Shown here: one piece after another, positions 54,604-62,892 of the stretch | How the letters are laid out: each line of letters begins with the position of its first letter | How positions within the stretch are numbered: the stretch's first letter is position 1 | Assembly (NCBI GenBank): GCA_002529455.1 | Contig: NYMS01000003.1 | Location: 1-64,000 of the forward strand | Source: Glycomyces fuscus | GTDB lineage: Bacteria; Actinomycetota; Actinomycetes; Streptosporangiales; Streptosporangiaceae | DNA: 64,000 nucleotides | Reading direction: 5' to 3' | Made by a program: the position numbers and the translations under genes | Notes under the pieces: model-generated | What the model was told of the DNA's origin: nothing | Database searches by the model: none | What the model saw: only the letters and a program-made list of their open reading frames with translations

Positions 54604-54616
54604 GCGGTGTTCCCCG

Positions 54617-54640
54617 GGACCCGCGCTCCGGCCCGGGTCC
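54617..54640. terminator. Hairpin between antiporter and otnC
   Basis: GGACCCG and CGGGTCC with a 10-nt loop, 13 bp after the antiporter stop, between convergent genes. Confidence 0.45.
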
Positions 54641-54794
54641 GGGCGGGCCCGCCCCCAGGCCGCCCCGAAGGGCGCGGCGGGCGGCGGCCCCGGTCCCCGG
54701 GCCGGGGCGGGCGAGGGCCCCGGCCTCCCGGACGGCCCCGCCGCCCTCACGAACGGGGCGGGCGGAGGGCGGAGCGGTCACCCCGGGTGCGGGG

Positions 54795-55445
54795 TCACAG
54801 GTCCCATGCGGTGCCGTAGCGCTCGGTCAGTTCGCGCACGTCCTCGGCCGAGAGCACCGAGAACTCGCTCCCCCGCAGCGACACGACGATGCGCGAGGCC
54901 TCCTCCAGCTCGATGGCGCCGTCCAGGGCGGCCCCCGGGTCGGCGGCGGCCACGACCGAACCGTGGTTGGCGAGCAGGGCCGCGCGGAACCGGCCGGGCA
55001 GGCAGGCCAGGTTGTCGGCGAGCCGGTCGCTGCCTGGTGCCGCGTAGGGCACCAGGGGCGCCTGGCCGACCCGCATGACCAGGTAGGGCGTGACGGGCGG
55101 CAGCGCGGACGCCTCCGACCAGGCGGGCAGGCACGAGGCCGCCGAGGCGTGGGGCGAGTGCAGGTGGACGACGGCTCCCGCGTCCCCGACCCGCCGGTAC
55201 ATCGCCAGGTGGAGGGGGAACTCCTTGGAGGGGCGCGGGCCTGCGACGTGCTCCCCCGCCTCGTCCAGGACGGACAGGCCCTCGGGTTCCAGGTCGCGCA
55301 GGGAGACCCCCGTGGGGCTCATCAGCGTCAGTCCCCCGGCACGCGCGGACACGTTGCCCGAGGCCCCGGGGCTGAGCCCCAGATCGACGGCGCGGCGCCC
55401 CACCGCGCACAGCTCCCGGGCGGCCTCGCGCGCTTCACGGTTCAC
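54795..55445 (-). CDS. otnC: 3-oxo-tetronate 4-phosphate decarboxylase (class II aldolase family)
   Basis: 216 aa. SPGASGNVSARAGGLTLMSPTGVS, PSKEFPLHLAMYRR (conserved E), VVHLHSPHASAASCL (metal His-x-His) and ANHGSVVAAADPGAALD form the class II aldolase metal site. With OtnK next to it the assignment is the decarboxylase giving dihydroxyacetone phosphate. ATG 55445 overlaps the otnK stop by 4 bp. An L-fuculose- or ribulose-phosphate aldolase role is less likely by context. Confidence 0.88.
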   Translation of the reverse strand: MNREAREAARELCAVGRRAVDLGLSPGASGNVSARAGGLTLMSPTGVSLRDLEPEGLSVLDEAGEHVAGPRPSKEFPLHLAMYRRVGDAGAVVHLHSPHASAASCLPAWSEASALPPVTPYLVMRVGQAPLVPYAAPGSDRLADNLACLPGRFRAALLANHGSVVAAADPGAALDGAIELEEASRIVVSLRGSEFSVLSAEDVRELTERYGTAWDL

Positions 55446-56692
55446 TTGCCCCCCTCCCAGGCTCGGACGAACAGGTCCTCACGGCCGAAGTTGCCGGATT
55501 TGAGCATCAGCTGGATGTCCTCGCCGTCCCTGTGGCCGAGCGTCCACGCGACGCCCGGGTCGATCTCCGGTCCCAGCGCCAGCGACGCCACGCCCAGGCG
55601 CCGCACGACGGCGCCGCTCGTCTCGCCCCCCGCCACGAGGAGCGCGCGCACTCCCGCGTCGACCAGGCGCTCGGCGATCTCGGCCAGCGCCTCCTCGATC
55701 AGCGGCGCGTCCGCGGTGTCCACGACGTGTTCGGGCGCGGCGGTCGCGTACACCACGAACGGGGACGCGCCGCCCTCCAGGGCGCGGGCCACGGCCGCCG
55801 ACACCGTCGCCTCGAAGCCCTCCCGCAGGTCCGCCGGGAGCAGGTGGTGCCCCCCGCCCCCGGCGAGCGCGTGGCGCACCTGGCCCTGGGTCGCCCGCGA
55901 GGCGCTGCCCGAGAGCACCACGCGCGGCCCCTCGGGCGGGGTGAGCGGCAGGTGGCCGGAGCCGTGGGGGCCGGTGAGCCCCTGGGCGAGGGCGCTGCCG
56001 CCGGTCAGCAGGCGCAGGTCCCGCGTCGCGCGGGCGAGCGTGCGCAGGTCGGCGTCGGTCAGGGCGTCCACGACCACGAACCGGGCCCCGCCGGCGCCCG
56101 CGCGGGCGATGGCGTCGCGCACGGCGTCGGCCCCCTCGGCCACCACCGGCCAGGGGACCAGCGCGACGTCGTCCTCGCCGCCGCCGACCTGCGGGGCGAG
56201 CAGGCGCAGGAGGCTGGAGTCGGTCATGGGCGTGAGCGGGTGGTGGCGCATCGGGGACTCGTCCAGGGGGTCGTCCCCCACGAAGAGGTGGCCCCGGTAG
56301 ACGGTGCGCCCGTTGGCGGGGAAGGCCGGTGCGATCACCGTGACGTCCTCGCCGAGGGCTTCGAGCACCGCCTCCGAGACCGGTCCGATGTTGCCGTCCG
56401 GGGTCGAGTCGAAGGTCGAGCAGTACTTGACGTAGAACCGCTCGCACCCCGCGCGCCGCAGCCGGGCGAGGGCGTCCAGCGAGACCTCGACCGCCGCGTC
56501 GACGGGCATGGTGCGCGACTTCAGGGCCACGACGACGGCGTCGGCCCCGTCGGCGGCACCGGCGACGCCGTCCTCGCCGTCGGGGGCGTCGGCGCCCAGG
56601 ACGACCGTGGTCCGGTGGCCGGCGGCCGTGAGGGCGATCGCGACGTCGGTCGCTCCCGTGAGATCGTCGGCGATCACGCCGAGGGTCGCCAT
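55442..56692 (-). CDS. otnK: 3-oxo-tetronate kinase (DUF1537 family)
   Basis: 416 aa. GVIADDLTGATDVAIALTAAG is the DUF1537 N-terminal signature, YVKYCSTFDSTPDGNIGPV the substrate loop, and LLVAGGETSGAVVRRLGV the nucleotide-binding end. It phosphorylates 3-oxo-tetronate (from erythronate or threonate) for OtnC. The KYCSTFDST form is that of OtnK rather than of the threonate kinase DtnK. ATG 56692 after GGAGGACAC. Confidence 0.9.
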   Translation of the reverse strand: MATLGVIADDLTGATDVAIALTAAGHRTTVVLGADAPDGEDGVAGAADGADAVVVALKSRTMPVDAAVEVSLDALARLRRAGCERFYVKYCSTFDSTPDGNIGPVSEAVLEALGEDVTVIAPAFPANGRTVYRGHLFVGDDPLDESPMRHHPLTPMTDSSLLRLLAPQVGGGEDDVALVPWPVVAEGADAVRDAIARAGAGGARFVVVDALTDADLRTLARATRDLRLLTGGSALAQGLTGPHGSGHLPLTPPEGPRVVLSGSASRATQGQVRHALAGGGGHHLLPADLREGFEATVSAAVARALEGGASPFVVYATAAPEHVVDTADAPLIEEALAEIAERLVDAGVRALLVAGGETSGAVVRRLGVASLALGPEIDPGVAWTLGHRDGEDIQLMLKSGNFGREDLFVRAWEGGK

Positions 56693-56725
56693 GTGTCCTC
56701 CTGTGGTCGGGTCGGGCTGGTGGGA

Positions 56726-56789
56726 CGGTACCGGCGCGCCGTGCGGCCCGGTGGCCGGGTGCGCCGGTACCGCCCCGTGGGAAACGGGG
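56726..56789 (-). terminator. Hairpins between gntP-like gene and otnK
   Basis: CGGTACCGGCGC (56726-56737) pairs with GCGCCGGTACCG (56761-56772); next to it CCCCGT-gggaa-ACGGGG (56773-56789) forms a second stem. Both lie in the 216-bp gap inside the operon and may lower otnKC expression relative to the permease. Confidence 0.5.
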
Positions 56790-56908
56790 GTCGGGCGGGG
56801 CCCTGTTGCCGGAACCGGGCCCCGGCCCTGGGGTTGTTCGGGCGTCCGCGGTCTCCTGTGGGCGGCGCGGGCGGACCCCGGTGAAGCGGAGGCCCCGAGG
56901 AGCGCCGC

Positions 56909-58303
56909 CTAGACGACGCCGGCCGCGATCATGACGTTGAGCACGGCGAACCCGGTGACGCCGGAGATGAGCGAGGCCACTCCGATCGACCGGATGCCCT
57001 GGCCCACCGTCATGTTGGACAGCGTCGTGGTGACCCAGAACCCGGACGAGTTGGCGTGCTTCATGATCTGGGCGCCGGTCGCGCAGGCCAGGTAGACCAC
57101 GATGGGCGCCAGGTCGAGTTCGGGCACCAGGGGCTGCATGATGGCCGCCGAGGTCATGACGCCCAGGATGTTGGAGCCGGTGATCGTGCACACCGCGGCG
57201 GCGACCAGGAACGGGATGATGACCGGCGACAGACCGGTGCTCTCGATGCCCGAGGCGACGCTCTCGGCCACGCCGGTCTCCCGGATGATGGTGGCCAGCG
57301 CCCCGCCGACGCCGGTGAGGGCGATGGGCATCGCGGCGATGCGCAGGCCCGCCTCGAACAGGTCGTTGAGGGTGGACTTGTCGTGCCAGCGGCCGCGGAA
57401 CAGCGGCAGGGCCAGGAGGCAGGCGAGGAAGAGCGCCACCGTCGGCTCGCCGACGAACAGGACGGCCTCGGTGGTCCGGGCCCCCTCGGGGAGCGCCGGG
57501 CCGGCCAGGGAGGCGAAGACGATGAGGGCGATGGGGGCCAGGATCGGCACCAGGGAGCCGAACAGGCCCACCGTGGCCGGTGCCTCGGTACCGGTGGCGG
57601 AGCCGGTGCCGGAGTCGGTGCCGCCGGAGGGGCCGGCGGCGGGTCCGCCGGAGCCCGCGGCCAGGTGTTCGACGAACTCGGGCTTGGGCGGCACGTGCGT
57701 CCTGGTCCGCGACAGGTAGACCGTCGCGGCGGCGACGCCGGGGATGCCCACCATGAGGCCGTAGAGGATGGCCTCGCCGGTGCTGACGCCGAGCAGGGAC
57801 GCGGAGGCGAGCGGGCCGGGCCCGGGCGGGACGACCGAGGTCATGACGTAGGCGCCGAGGTAGAGGATCGGCCCCAGCTTCATCATCGAGATGCCCGTGC
57901 GGTAGGCCAGGGCGGAGACGATCGGGATGAGCATGACGACCGCGGTGTCGGCGATGAGGGGGATGCCCAGGACGGTCGAGGCGAGGGCGATGGCCCAGGG
58001 CACCTTGTTCTGGGAGAACAGCTTCAGCGCGGTCTCGGTGATCTTCAGGGCCGCGCCGCTCAGTTCGAGCATCTTGCCGAGCACGCAGCCGAAGATGATC
58101 AGCAGCCCCACGCTGGCGAGGGTGTTGCCGAAGCCCGTCGTGACGAGTTCGATGGTCCCCGTACCGCCCATGCCCAGGACGAGGCCGAGGGCCACGACCA
58201 CGATGAACAGCGTGGCCACGGGGTGGACCTTGAAGCGCGCGATGAGGAGTACGAGTACCGCGATGGCGGCGAGGAACGCCAACAGGGTGTAGATGTCCGG
58301 CAT
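56909..58303 (-). CDS. GntP-family gluconate/sugar-acid permease
   Basis: 464 aa, about 12-14 membrane segments with a Gly/Ser-rich cytoplasmic loop (near 215-245). GLLIIFGCVLGKMLELSGAAL, PLIADTAVVMLIPIVSALA and HANSSGFWVTTTLSNM are GntP signatures. In this operon it most likely imports a four-carbon sugar acid such as erythronate or threonate by proton symport. ATG 58303, 18 bp after the DRL-like gene stop. Confidence 0.9.
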   Translation of the reverse strand: MPDIYTLLAFLAAIAVLVLLIARFKVHPVATLFIVVVALGLVLGMGGTGTIELVTTGFGNTLASVGLLIIFGCVLGKMLELSGAALKITETALKLFSQNKVPWAIALASTVLGIPLIADTAVVMLIPIVSALAYRTGISMMKLGPILYLGAYVMTSVVPPGPGPLASASLLGVSTGEAILYGLMVGIPGVAAATVYLSRTRTHVPPKPEFVEHLAAGSGGPAAGPSGGTDSGTGSATGTEAPATVGLFGSLVPILAPIALIVFASLAGPALPEGARTTEAVLFVGEPTVALFLACLLALPLFRGRWHDKSTLNDLFEAGLRIAAMPIALTGVGGALATIIRETGVAESVASGIESTGLSPVIIPFLVAAAVCTITGSNILGVMTSAAIMQPLVPELDLAPIVVYLACATGAQIMKHANSSGFWVTTTLSNMTVGQGIRSIGVASLISGVTGFAVLNVMIAAGVV

Positions 58304-58321
58304 GTCACTGGGTCCGATCGT

Positions 58322-59689
58322 TCACAGGTGCGTGCGGGCGTGGCGCCAGGCGTCGAGGAGGACGTCGCTGGGGTCGGCCAGGTCGTCGAGGCACACCAGT
58401 TCGCCCGCCGCGACGTCGCGGTCCAGCGTGGTGTGGGCCGCCAGGTACAGCGGTGCGACGTCGCGGGGGGCGTCGGCGGTGTCCAGCAGGACGGGGGCCA
58501 GTCCGCGCACGTCGTGGTGGTGCCCGCCCATGTCGAGCCTGGTTCCGGCGGAAAGGTCCCGCCGGGCCCGTCCGGCCAGGACCGCGTGCGGGGCCGGGGG
58601 CCGGGGGCTCACCGCGCGGCGGCGGTCGACGGCGTCCAGCAGGCTCAGCGGGGTCTCCACGCCCATGAGGTGGTAGGGCAGGTACAGGCAGGCGTAGCGT
58701 CCCGAGCGCGAGACCACGTGGCCCTTCTGCGCGAGCAGCCGCCAGGAGACGGGGTCCCCGGTGCGGACGACGGCGAAGACCCCTCCGGCGAAGGAGGCCT
58801 CCCCGGGCAGGCGGAGCACGCTGAACACGTCCACGGCTCCGGGCCCGGAGAGGATCCCCCCGTCTTCGGCGAGGGAGTAGACGTCGGCGAGCTCGGCGAC
58901 CCGCGCCACCGGGTAGTGCAGCGCCTCCGTGTCGGGCACCAGGCCCGTGTGGTTGGCGACGACCCCCATCTCGCAGTAGTCGGCGGCGGCCGAGCGCTGG
59001 AGGCCCTCCACCGCCCGGGCGCGGGCGGCGAGCGTGGCGGGCACGTCCTCGCCCAGGGTCAGCAGGCGGGCCAGGTCCGGGGCGTCGACCTCCTGGTCGA
59101 GCTGGCGCACGCGCCCCGTGGCGGGGTCGAACACCAGGTCGTACTCGCCCGACTTGCCGATCGCGACGACGTCCAGGCCCAGCAGGCGGGTCCGCTCGTA
59201 CCACTCGACGAGGTTGGCGGGCTGGTCACCGATCCCGGGGGTGTACACCACGCCCCGCTCCCGGGCGAGGTCGGCCAGCGCGATCCCGGCGACGGAGTCG
59301 ACCTCCTTGGAGACCATGACCACGTGGCGGCCGGTCCCGATGGCGGTCCGCGCGGCCCGGGCCCCCGCCTCCGGGCTGCCGGTGGCCTCGACGAGCACGT
59401 CGTAGCCGGCGTGTTCGAGGAGGCGGGTGTCGGCGACCACCGCGATCTGCCCGTCGTCCAGCGCGGCCATCTCGTCCGCGTCGGCGCACACCCTCAGCGC
59501 GGCGGACGGGTAGCCGAGCTCGGCGCACAGCGCGACCGTCCCCTCCGTGTCCAGGTCGCACAGGACCGAGGGCCTCAGCCTCTCCATCCGCGGCGTCTGG
59601 GCGAGCAGGGTGCGCGCGAACCCGCCGCGCGCTCCGGTGAGCGCGTAGCGCACGGGCGGTGGCGGCGCGGTGGCGTCGGTGGCTTGCAT
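58322..59689 (-). CDS. DRL-family NAD(P)H oxidoreductase (homoserine-dehydrogenase-like fold with SAF domain)
   Basis: 455 aa. N-terminal Rossmann domain (VRYALTGARGGFARTLLAQ, YDVLVEATGSPEAGARAA, VVMVSKEVDS), catalytic domain around residues 170-330, and a C-terminal SAF-like domain (LYLAAHTTLDRDVAAGELV). The architecture is that of DXR-like (DRL) proteins; one Brucella member performs the oxido-isomerisation of deoxyxylulose phosphate, but most members have other, unknown roles. Here it leads the sugar-acid operon, so an oxidation or oxido-isomerisation of a tetronate is a reasonable guess. ATG 59689 after AAGGAGAA. Confidence 0.78.
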   Translation of the reverse strand: MQATDATAPPPPVRYALTGARGGFARTLLAQTPRMERLRPSVLCDLDTEGTVALCAELGYPSAALRVCADADEMAALDDGQIAVVADTRLLEHAGYDVLVEATGSPEAGARAARTAIGTGRHVVMVSKEVDSVAGIALADLARERGVVYTPGIGDQPANLVEWYERTRLLGLDVVAIGKSGEYDLVFDPATGRVRQLDQEVDAPDLARLLTLGEDVPATLAARARAVEGLQRSAAADYCEMGVVANHTGLVPDTEALHYPVARVAELADVYSLAEDGGILSGPGAVDVFSVLRLPGEASFAGGVFAVVRTGDPVSWRLLAQKGHVVSRSGRYACLYLPYHLMGVETPLSLLDAVDRRRAVSPRPPAPHAVLAGRARRDLSAGTRLDMGGHHHDVRGLAPVLLDTADAPRDVAPLYLAAHTTLDRDVAAGELVCLDDLADPSDVLLDAWRHARTHL

Positions 59690-59751
59690 GGGTTCTCCTT
59701 CTCCGGCCTCGCGGGGGGCACATGTGCGCCGGGGCCGCTACGGCAACGCGC

Positions 59752-59783
59752 CATGTTTAACACCAGCTGAACATGAGAGTCAA
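59752..59783 (-). promoter_or_regulatory. Promoter and DeoR operator of the sugar-acid operon
   Basis: On the minus strand TTGACT (59778-59783), 18-bp spacer, TAAACA (59754-59759). The dyad CATGTT (59752-59757) / AACATG (59770-59775) spans the -10 and spacer. The divergent DeoR-family gene starts 73 bp further on, so it is the likely ligand. Confidence 0.62.
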
Positions 59784-59855
59784 CAATTATCACGACTGGT
59801 ACCATCTGGGAACACTCGTTACCATGGTGCCCATGAGCGGAACCGAGGGAGAACG

Positions 59856-60692
59856 ATGATTCCGGCGCAACGGCGTGAACTGCTCGTGCGGGAGTTGCGC
59901 GGCACAGGTGTGCTGAGTGTGAAGGAGTTGTGCGAGATCCTCGACGTCTCGCACATGACGGTGCGCCGCGACATCATGACGCTGGAGGAGGAGGGCCGGG
60001 TCCGCTCGGTGCCCGGCGGCGTCGAACTGGTCTCACAGGTGCGCTCGGAGCCCTCCTACCGCGACAAGTCCCGGGTGGACGTGGCCGAGAAACGGGCGAT
60101 GGCCCGCGCGGCGGCGGCCCTGGTCGGCGAGGGCCAGACCGTCTACCTGGACGCGGGCACGACGCTGGGGCACCTGGTGCCGTCGCTGTGGAGCGTCACC
60201 GGCCTCACCGTCATCACCAACGACATCACCACCGCCGCCTCCCTCACCGACCACCCCGACGTGACGCTGTTCCTCATCGGCGGGCAGATCGACCGCGAGA
60301 ACCGCTCCTCGGTCGGCGACATCGCGGCCGCCACCATCGAGGAGTTCAACATCGACGTCGCCTTCGTCTCGACGAGCTCGTGGGACCTGAGCCGGGGCAC
60401 CACCACGCCCTCGCGCGCGAAGGTGGCGGTCAAGCGCGCGGCCATGGCGGCGGCCTCGACGTCGGTCCTGGTCGCCGGGGCCGACAAGTACGGGGCGTTC
60501 GGCACCTTCAAGGTCGCCGCGCTCACGAGCTTCGCCTCGGTGATCACCGACGACCGGCTCGCCGAGTCGTCGGTGCGCGCGATCCGGGAGCTGGGCGTGG
60601 GCCTGGAGGTCGTGACGCCCCAGAGGGAGTCCGACGAGGAGTCGCGGACCGGTTCCGGCGAGGAGGCGGAGGCGCCCGCCGCCCCGGCCTGA
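59856..60692 (+). CDS. DeoR-family transcription regulator
   Basis: 278 aa. Winged helix at the N-terminus (MIPAQRRELLVRELRGTGVL, VKELCEILDVSHMTVRRDI) and a DeoR sensor domain (YLDAGTTLGHLVPSL, TVITNDITTAASL, FLIGGQIDRENRSSVGD, VLVAGADKYGAFG). It is divergent from the otn/GntP operon and probably represses it until a sugar-acid phosphate binds. ATG 59856 after GAGGGAGAA. The tail (last 25 residues) is acidic and disordered. Confidence 0.9.
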   Translation: MIPAQRRELLVRELRGTGVLSVKELCEILDVSHMTVRRDIMTLEEEGRVRSVPGGVELVSQVRSEPSYRDKSRVDVAEKRAMARAAAALVGEGQTVYLDAGTTLGHLVPSLWSVTGLTVITNDITTAASLTDHPDVTLFLIGGQIDRENRSSVGDIAAATIEEFNIDVAFVSTSSWDLSRGTTTPSRAKVAVKRAAMAAASTSVLVAGADKYGAFGTFKVAALTSFASVITDDRLAESSVRAIRELGVGLEVVTPQRESDEESRTGSGEEAEAPAAPA

Positions 60693-60727
60693 CCCCGGCG
60701 GGCGCGCTCCGGCGCGGGCGACCGACC

Positions 60728-60774
60728 GCGCGCGGCGCGGAAGGAGCGCCCCCCGACGGCTCCCCGCCGCGCGC
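60728..60774 (+). terminator. Terminator after the DeoR gene
   Basis: GCGCGCGGCG (60728-60737) and CGCCGCGCGC (60765-60774), with a second inner stem GGAGC/GCTCC. Confidence 0.6.
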
Positions 60775-60879
60775 CCCGCCGCCCGCGTGCACGCGGCTGG
60801 CGTCCGCGAGGTCGGCTGCGGCAGGGAGCGGCGGCGGCAGGGAGCGGCGGCGGCCGACCGGAAAAACCCTGGACAAAAA

Positions 60880-60894
60880 TCTTCCAATGTAAGA
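60880..60894. promoter_or_regulatory. Palindrome in the AT-rich promoter of the isomerase/dehydrogenase pair
   Basis: TCTTCCAATGTAAGA reads the same on both strands at 13 of 15 positions and lies in the only AT-rich patch of the 290-bp gap (60868-60897). A TAAGAAT -10-like element overlaps it. Candidate operator about 90 bp upstream of the isomerase gene. Confidence 0.4.
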
Positions 60895-60982
60895 ATCTGA
60901 GGGCACGGCCGTGCCCTCCCCTCGGGGTGCGGTCCGCGACGCACGTGACAGTGCGAGGCCGGATCTAACGAAGGAGCCCCCC

Positions 60983-61720
60983 GTGCCGACGACATCCGTA
61001 CAGCTCTACTCGGTCCGTGACGCACTCGCCGACGGCCTGGACCGCGCCGTGGCGCGCCTGGCCGAGATGGGATTCGCCCACGTGGAGCCGTACGCGTTCC
61101 ACCTGGACACCGACAAGTACCGGCGGGCGCTCACCGCGGCGGGCGTCACGGCGCTCTCCGGACACGCACCGGTGCTCGCCTCGGACGCGCCCGAGGCGAT
61201 CTTCGACTCCGCCGCCGAGCTGGGGATCACGACGGTCATCGACCCGCTGGTCCCGCCGGAGCGGTGGCAGACCGCCGACCAGGTCGCGGAGTTGGCCGAG
61301 CGCGTGAACCGCCTGTCCGCCCTGGCCTCCGAGCGCGGGCTGGAGTTCGGATACCACAACCACGCCTGGGAGCTGAGCACCCGCGTCGACGGAAGGCACG
61401 CGCTGGAGGTGTTCGTCGGCCACCTGGAGCCGCAGGTCGTGCTGGAGGTCGACACCTACTGGGCGGGGGTGGGCGGCGCCGACGCCGCGGCCCTGCTCCG
61501 CGCCTTCGGCGACCGGGTGCGGCTGATCCACGTCAAGGACGGCACGTTGGACGGCGACGTGGCCCGGCAGCAGCCGGCGGGGGCCGGGGAGGTCGACGTC
61601 CGCGCGGTCCTGGAGGCCGCGCCGCGGGCGGTCCGCGTGGTCGAGTTCGACGAGTACGCGGGGGACGTGTTCGACGGGATCGCGCGGTCCCTGGCGTGGC
61701 TGCGGGAGAACGACCGATGA
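60983..61720 (+). CDS. TIM-barrel sugar phosphate isomerase/epimerase
   Basis: 245 aa. SVQLYSVRDALADGLDRAVARLAEMGF is the typical start for AP-endonuclease-2-like sugar isomerases; FGYHNHAWEL, VVLEVDTYWAGVGG and RLIHVKDG supply the metal ligands. GTG 60983 after AAGGAG. It overlaps the dehydrogenase by 4 bp, a pairing common in inositol or keto-sugar catabolism; it could also serve the adjacent tetronate pathway in place of OtnI, which has the same fold. Confidence 0.87.
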   Translation: MPTTSVQLYSVRDALADGLDRAVARLAEMGFAHVEPYAFHLDTDKYRRALTAAGVTALSGHAPVLASDAPEAIFDSAAELGITTVIDPLVPPERWQTADQVAELAERVNRLSALASERGLEFGYHNHAWELSTRVDGRHALEVFVGHLEPQVVLEVDTYWAGVGGADAAALLRAFGDRVRLIHVKDGTLDGDVARQQPAGAGEVDVRAVLEAAPRAVRVVEFDEYAGDVFDGIARSLAWLRENDR

Positions 61721-62838
61721 GCCGGGCGGGAACCGCCGGGATCGGCGTCATCGGCGCGGGCAACATCTCGACCCAGTACCTGGAGAACCTGACGCGGTTC
61801 CCCGACGTCGAGGTCCGCTTCGTCGCGGACCTGGACCTGGCACGCGCCGCCGCACAGGCGGCGGCGTACGGGGTCCCCGGGTCCGGGACCGTGGAGGAGC
61901 TGCTGGCGCGCGAGGACGTCGAGGTGGTGGTCAACCTCACCGTCCCGGCCGTGCACACCGAGGTCGGGCACCGGATCCTCGCGGCGGGCAAGCACGTGTG
62001 GAGCGAGAAGCCCGTCGCGCTCGACCACGACGCCGCCGCCGCGCTGCTGGCGGCGGCGCAGGCCTCCGGGCTGCGGGTCGCCTGCGCGCCGGACACGGTG
62101 CTCGGGGCGGGGATGCAGACCGCCTTGCGCGCGATCGCCCGCGGCGACATCGGGGAACCGCTGACCGCGACCACGATGTTCCACGTCCCCGGCCCCGAGA
62201 CGTGGCACCCGAGCCCGGACTTCCTCTTCGCCCACGGGGCGGGGCCGCTGTTCGACATGGGCCCGTACTACGTCACCACGCTCGTGCACGTCTTCGGCTC
62301 CGCGACGCGGGTGCACGCCGTGGCCTCCACCGACCGCGGCACCCGCACGATCGCGACCGGGCCCCGGGCCGGCGAGGTGTTCGACGTGCAGGTCCCGACG
62401 CACCACGCGGCGCTGATCGAGTTCGGCCGGGGCCGCTCCGCCCAGTCCACGTTCTCCTTCCAGCACGCGCTGCCCAGGGCGGGAATGGTGGAGGTCAACG
62501 GCACCGAGGGCACGATCAGCCTCCCCGACCCGAACATGTTCGACGGGGACACCACCCTGTGGCGGCACGACCGGGCCGAGCCGGTCACCATCCCCGCCGA
62601 GGGGCCCGCCTACGGGCGCGGGGCCGGGGTCGTCGACCTGGTCCGCGCGATCCGCGCCGGCGGGACCGAACGCGCCTCCGGGGCCGTGGCGTCGCACGTG
62701 CTGGACGTGCTGCTCGGCATCCGCGACGCCGCGGCCGGCGGCCTGCCGGTGGACATCACCTCCACCGTCGCGCCGGTCGCCCCGCTGCCGGAGGGGTGGG
62801 ACCCGGCCAGCCCGACCCTGCGTGCGGCGGGCGTCTGA
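61717..62838 (+). CDS. Gfo/Idh/MocA-family dehydrogenase
   Basis: 373 aa. Rossmann motif IGVIGAGNISTQYLENLTRF, the family's EKP motif in HVWSEKPVALDH (catalytic Lys), and GPLFDMGPYYVTTLVHVFG of the substrate domain. Substrate is a sugar or cyclitol, not defined. ATG 61717 shares an ATGA overlap with the isomerase stop. Confidence 0.9.
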   Translation: MSRAGTAGIGVIGAGNISTQYLENLTRFPDVEVRFVADLDLARAAAQAAAYGVPGSGTVEELLAREDVEVVVNLTVPAVHTEVGHRILAAGKHVWSEKPVALDHDAAAALLAAAQASGLRVACAPDTVLGAGMQTALRAIARGDIGEPLTATTMFHVPGPETWHPSPDFLFAHGAGPLFDMGPYYVTTLVHVFGSATRVHAVASTDRGTRTIATGPRAGEVFDVQVPTHHAALIEFGRGRSAQSTFSFQHALPRAGMVEVNGTEGTISLPDPNMFDGDTTLWRHDRAEPVTIPAEGPAYGRGAGVVDLVRAIRAGGTERASGAVASHVLDVLLGIRDAAAGGLPVDITSTVAPVAPLPEGWDPASPTLRAAGV

Positions 62839-62847
62839 CACGGAGGT

Positions 62848-62886
62848 CTCGGGCGCCGTCGCCGTGGGCGGGCGACGGCGCCCGAG
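62848..62886. terminator. Bidirectional terminator
   Basis: CTCGGGCGCCGTCGCC (62848-62863) and its exact complement (62871-62886), 16-bp stem with a 7-nt loop, between convergent genes. Confidence 0.85.
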
Positions 62887-62892
62887 GCGCGT

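Noticed and set aside
53697..56300. Plus-strand open frame across the antiporter and otn genes
   Set aside because: No domain; the antiporter is in another frame and otnK/otnC motifs are clear on the minus strand.
57056..59770. Long plus-strand frame opposite the GntP and DRL genes
   Set aside because: Low-complexity Gly/Asp/Arg translation; minus-strand products have clear membrane segments and Rossmann motifs.
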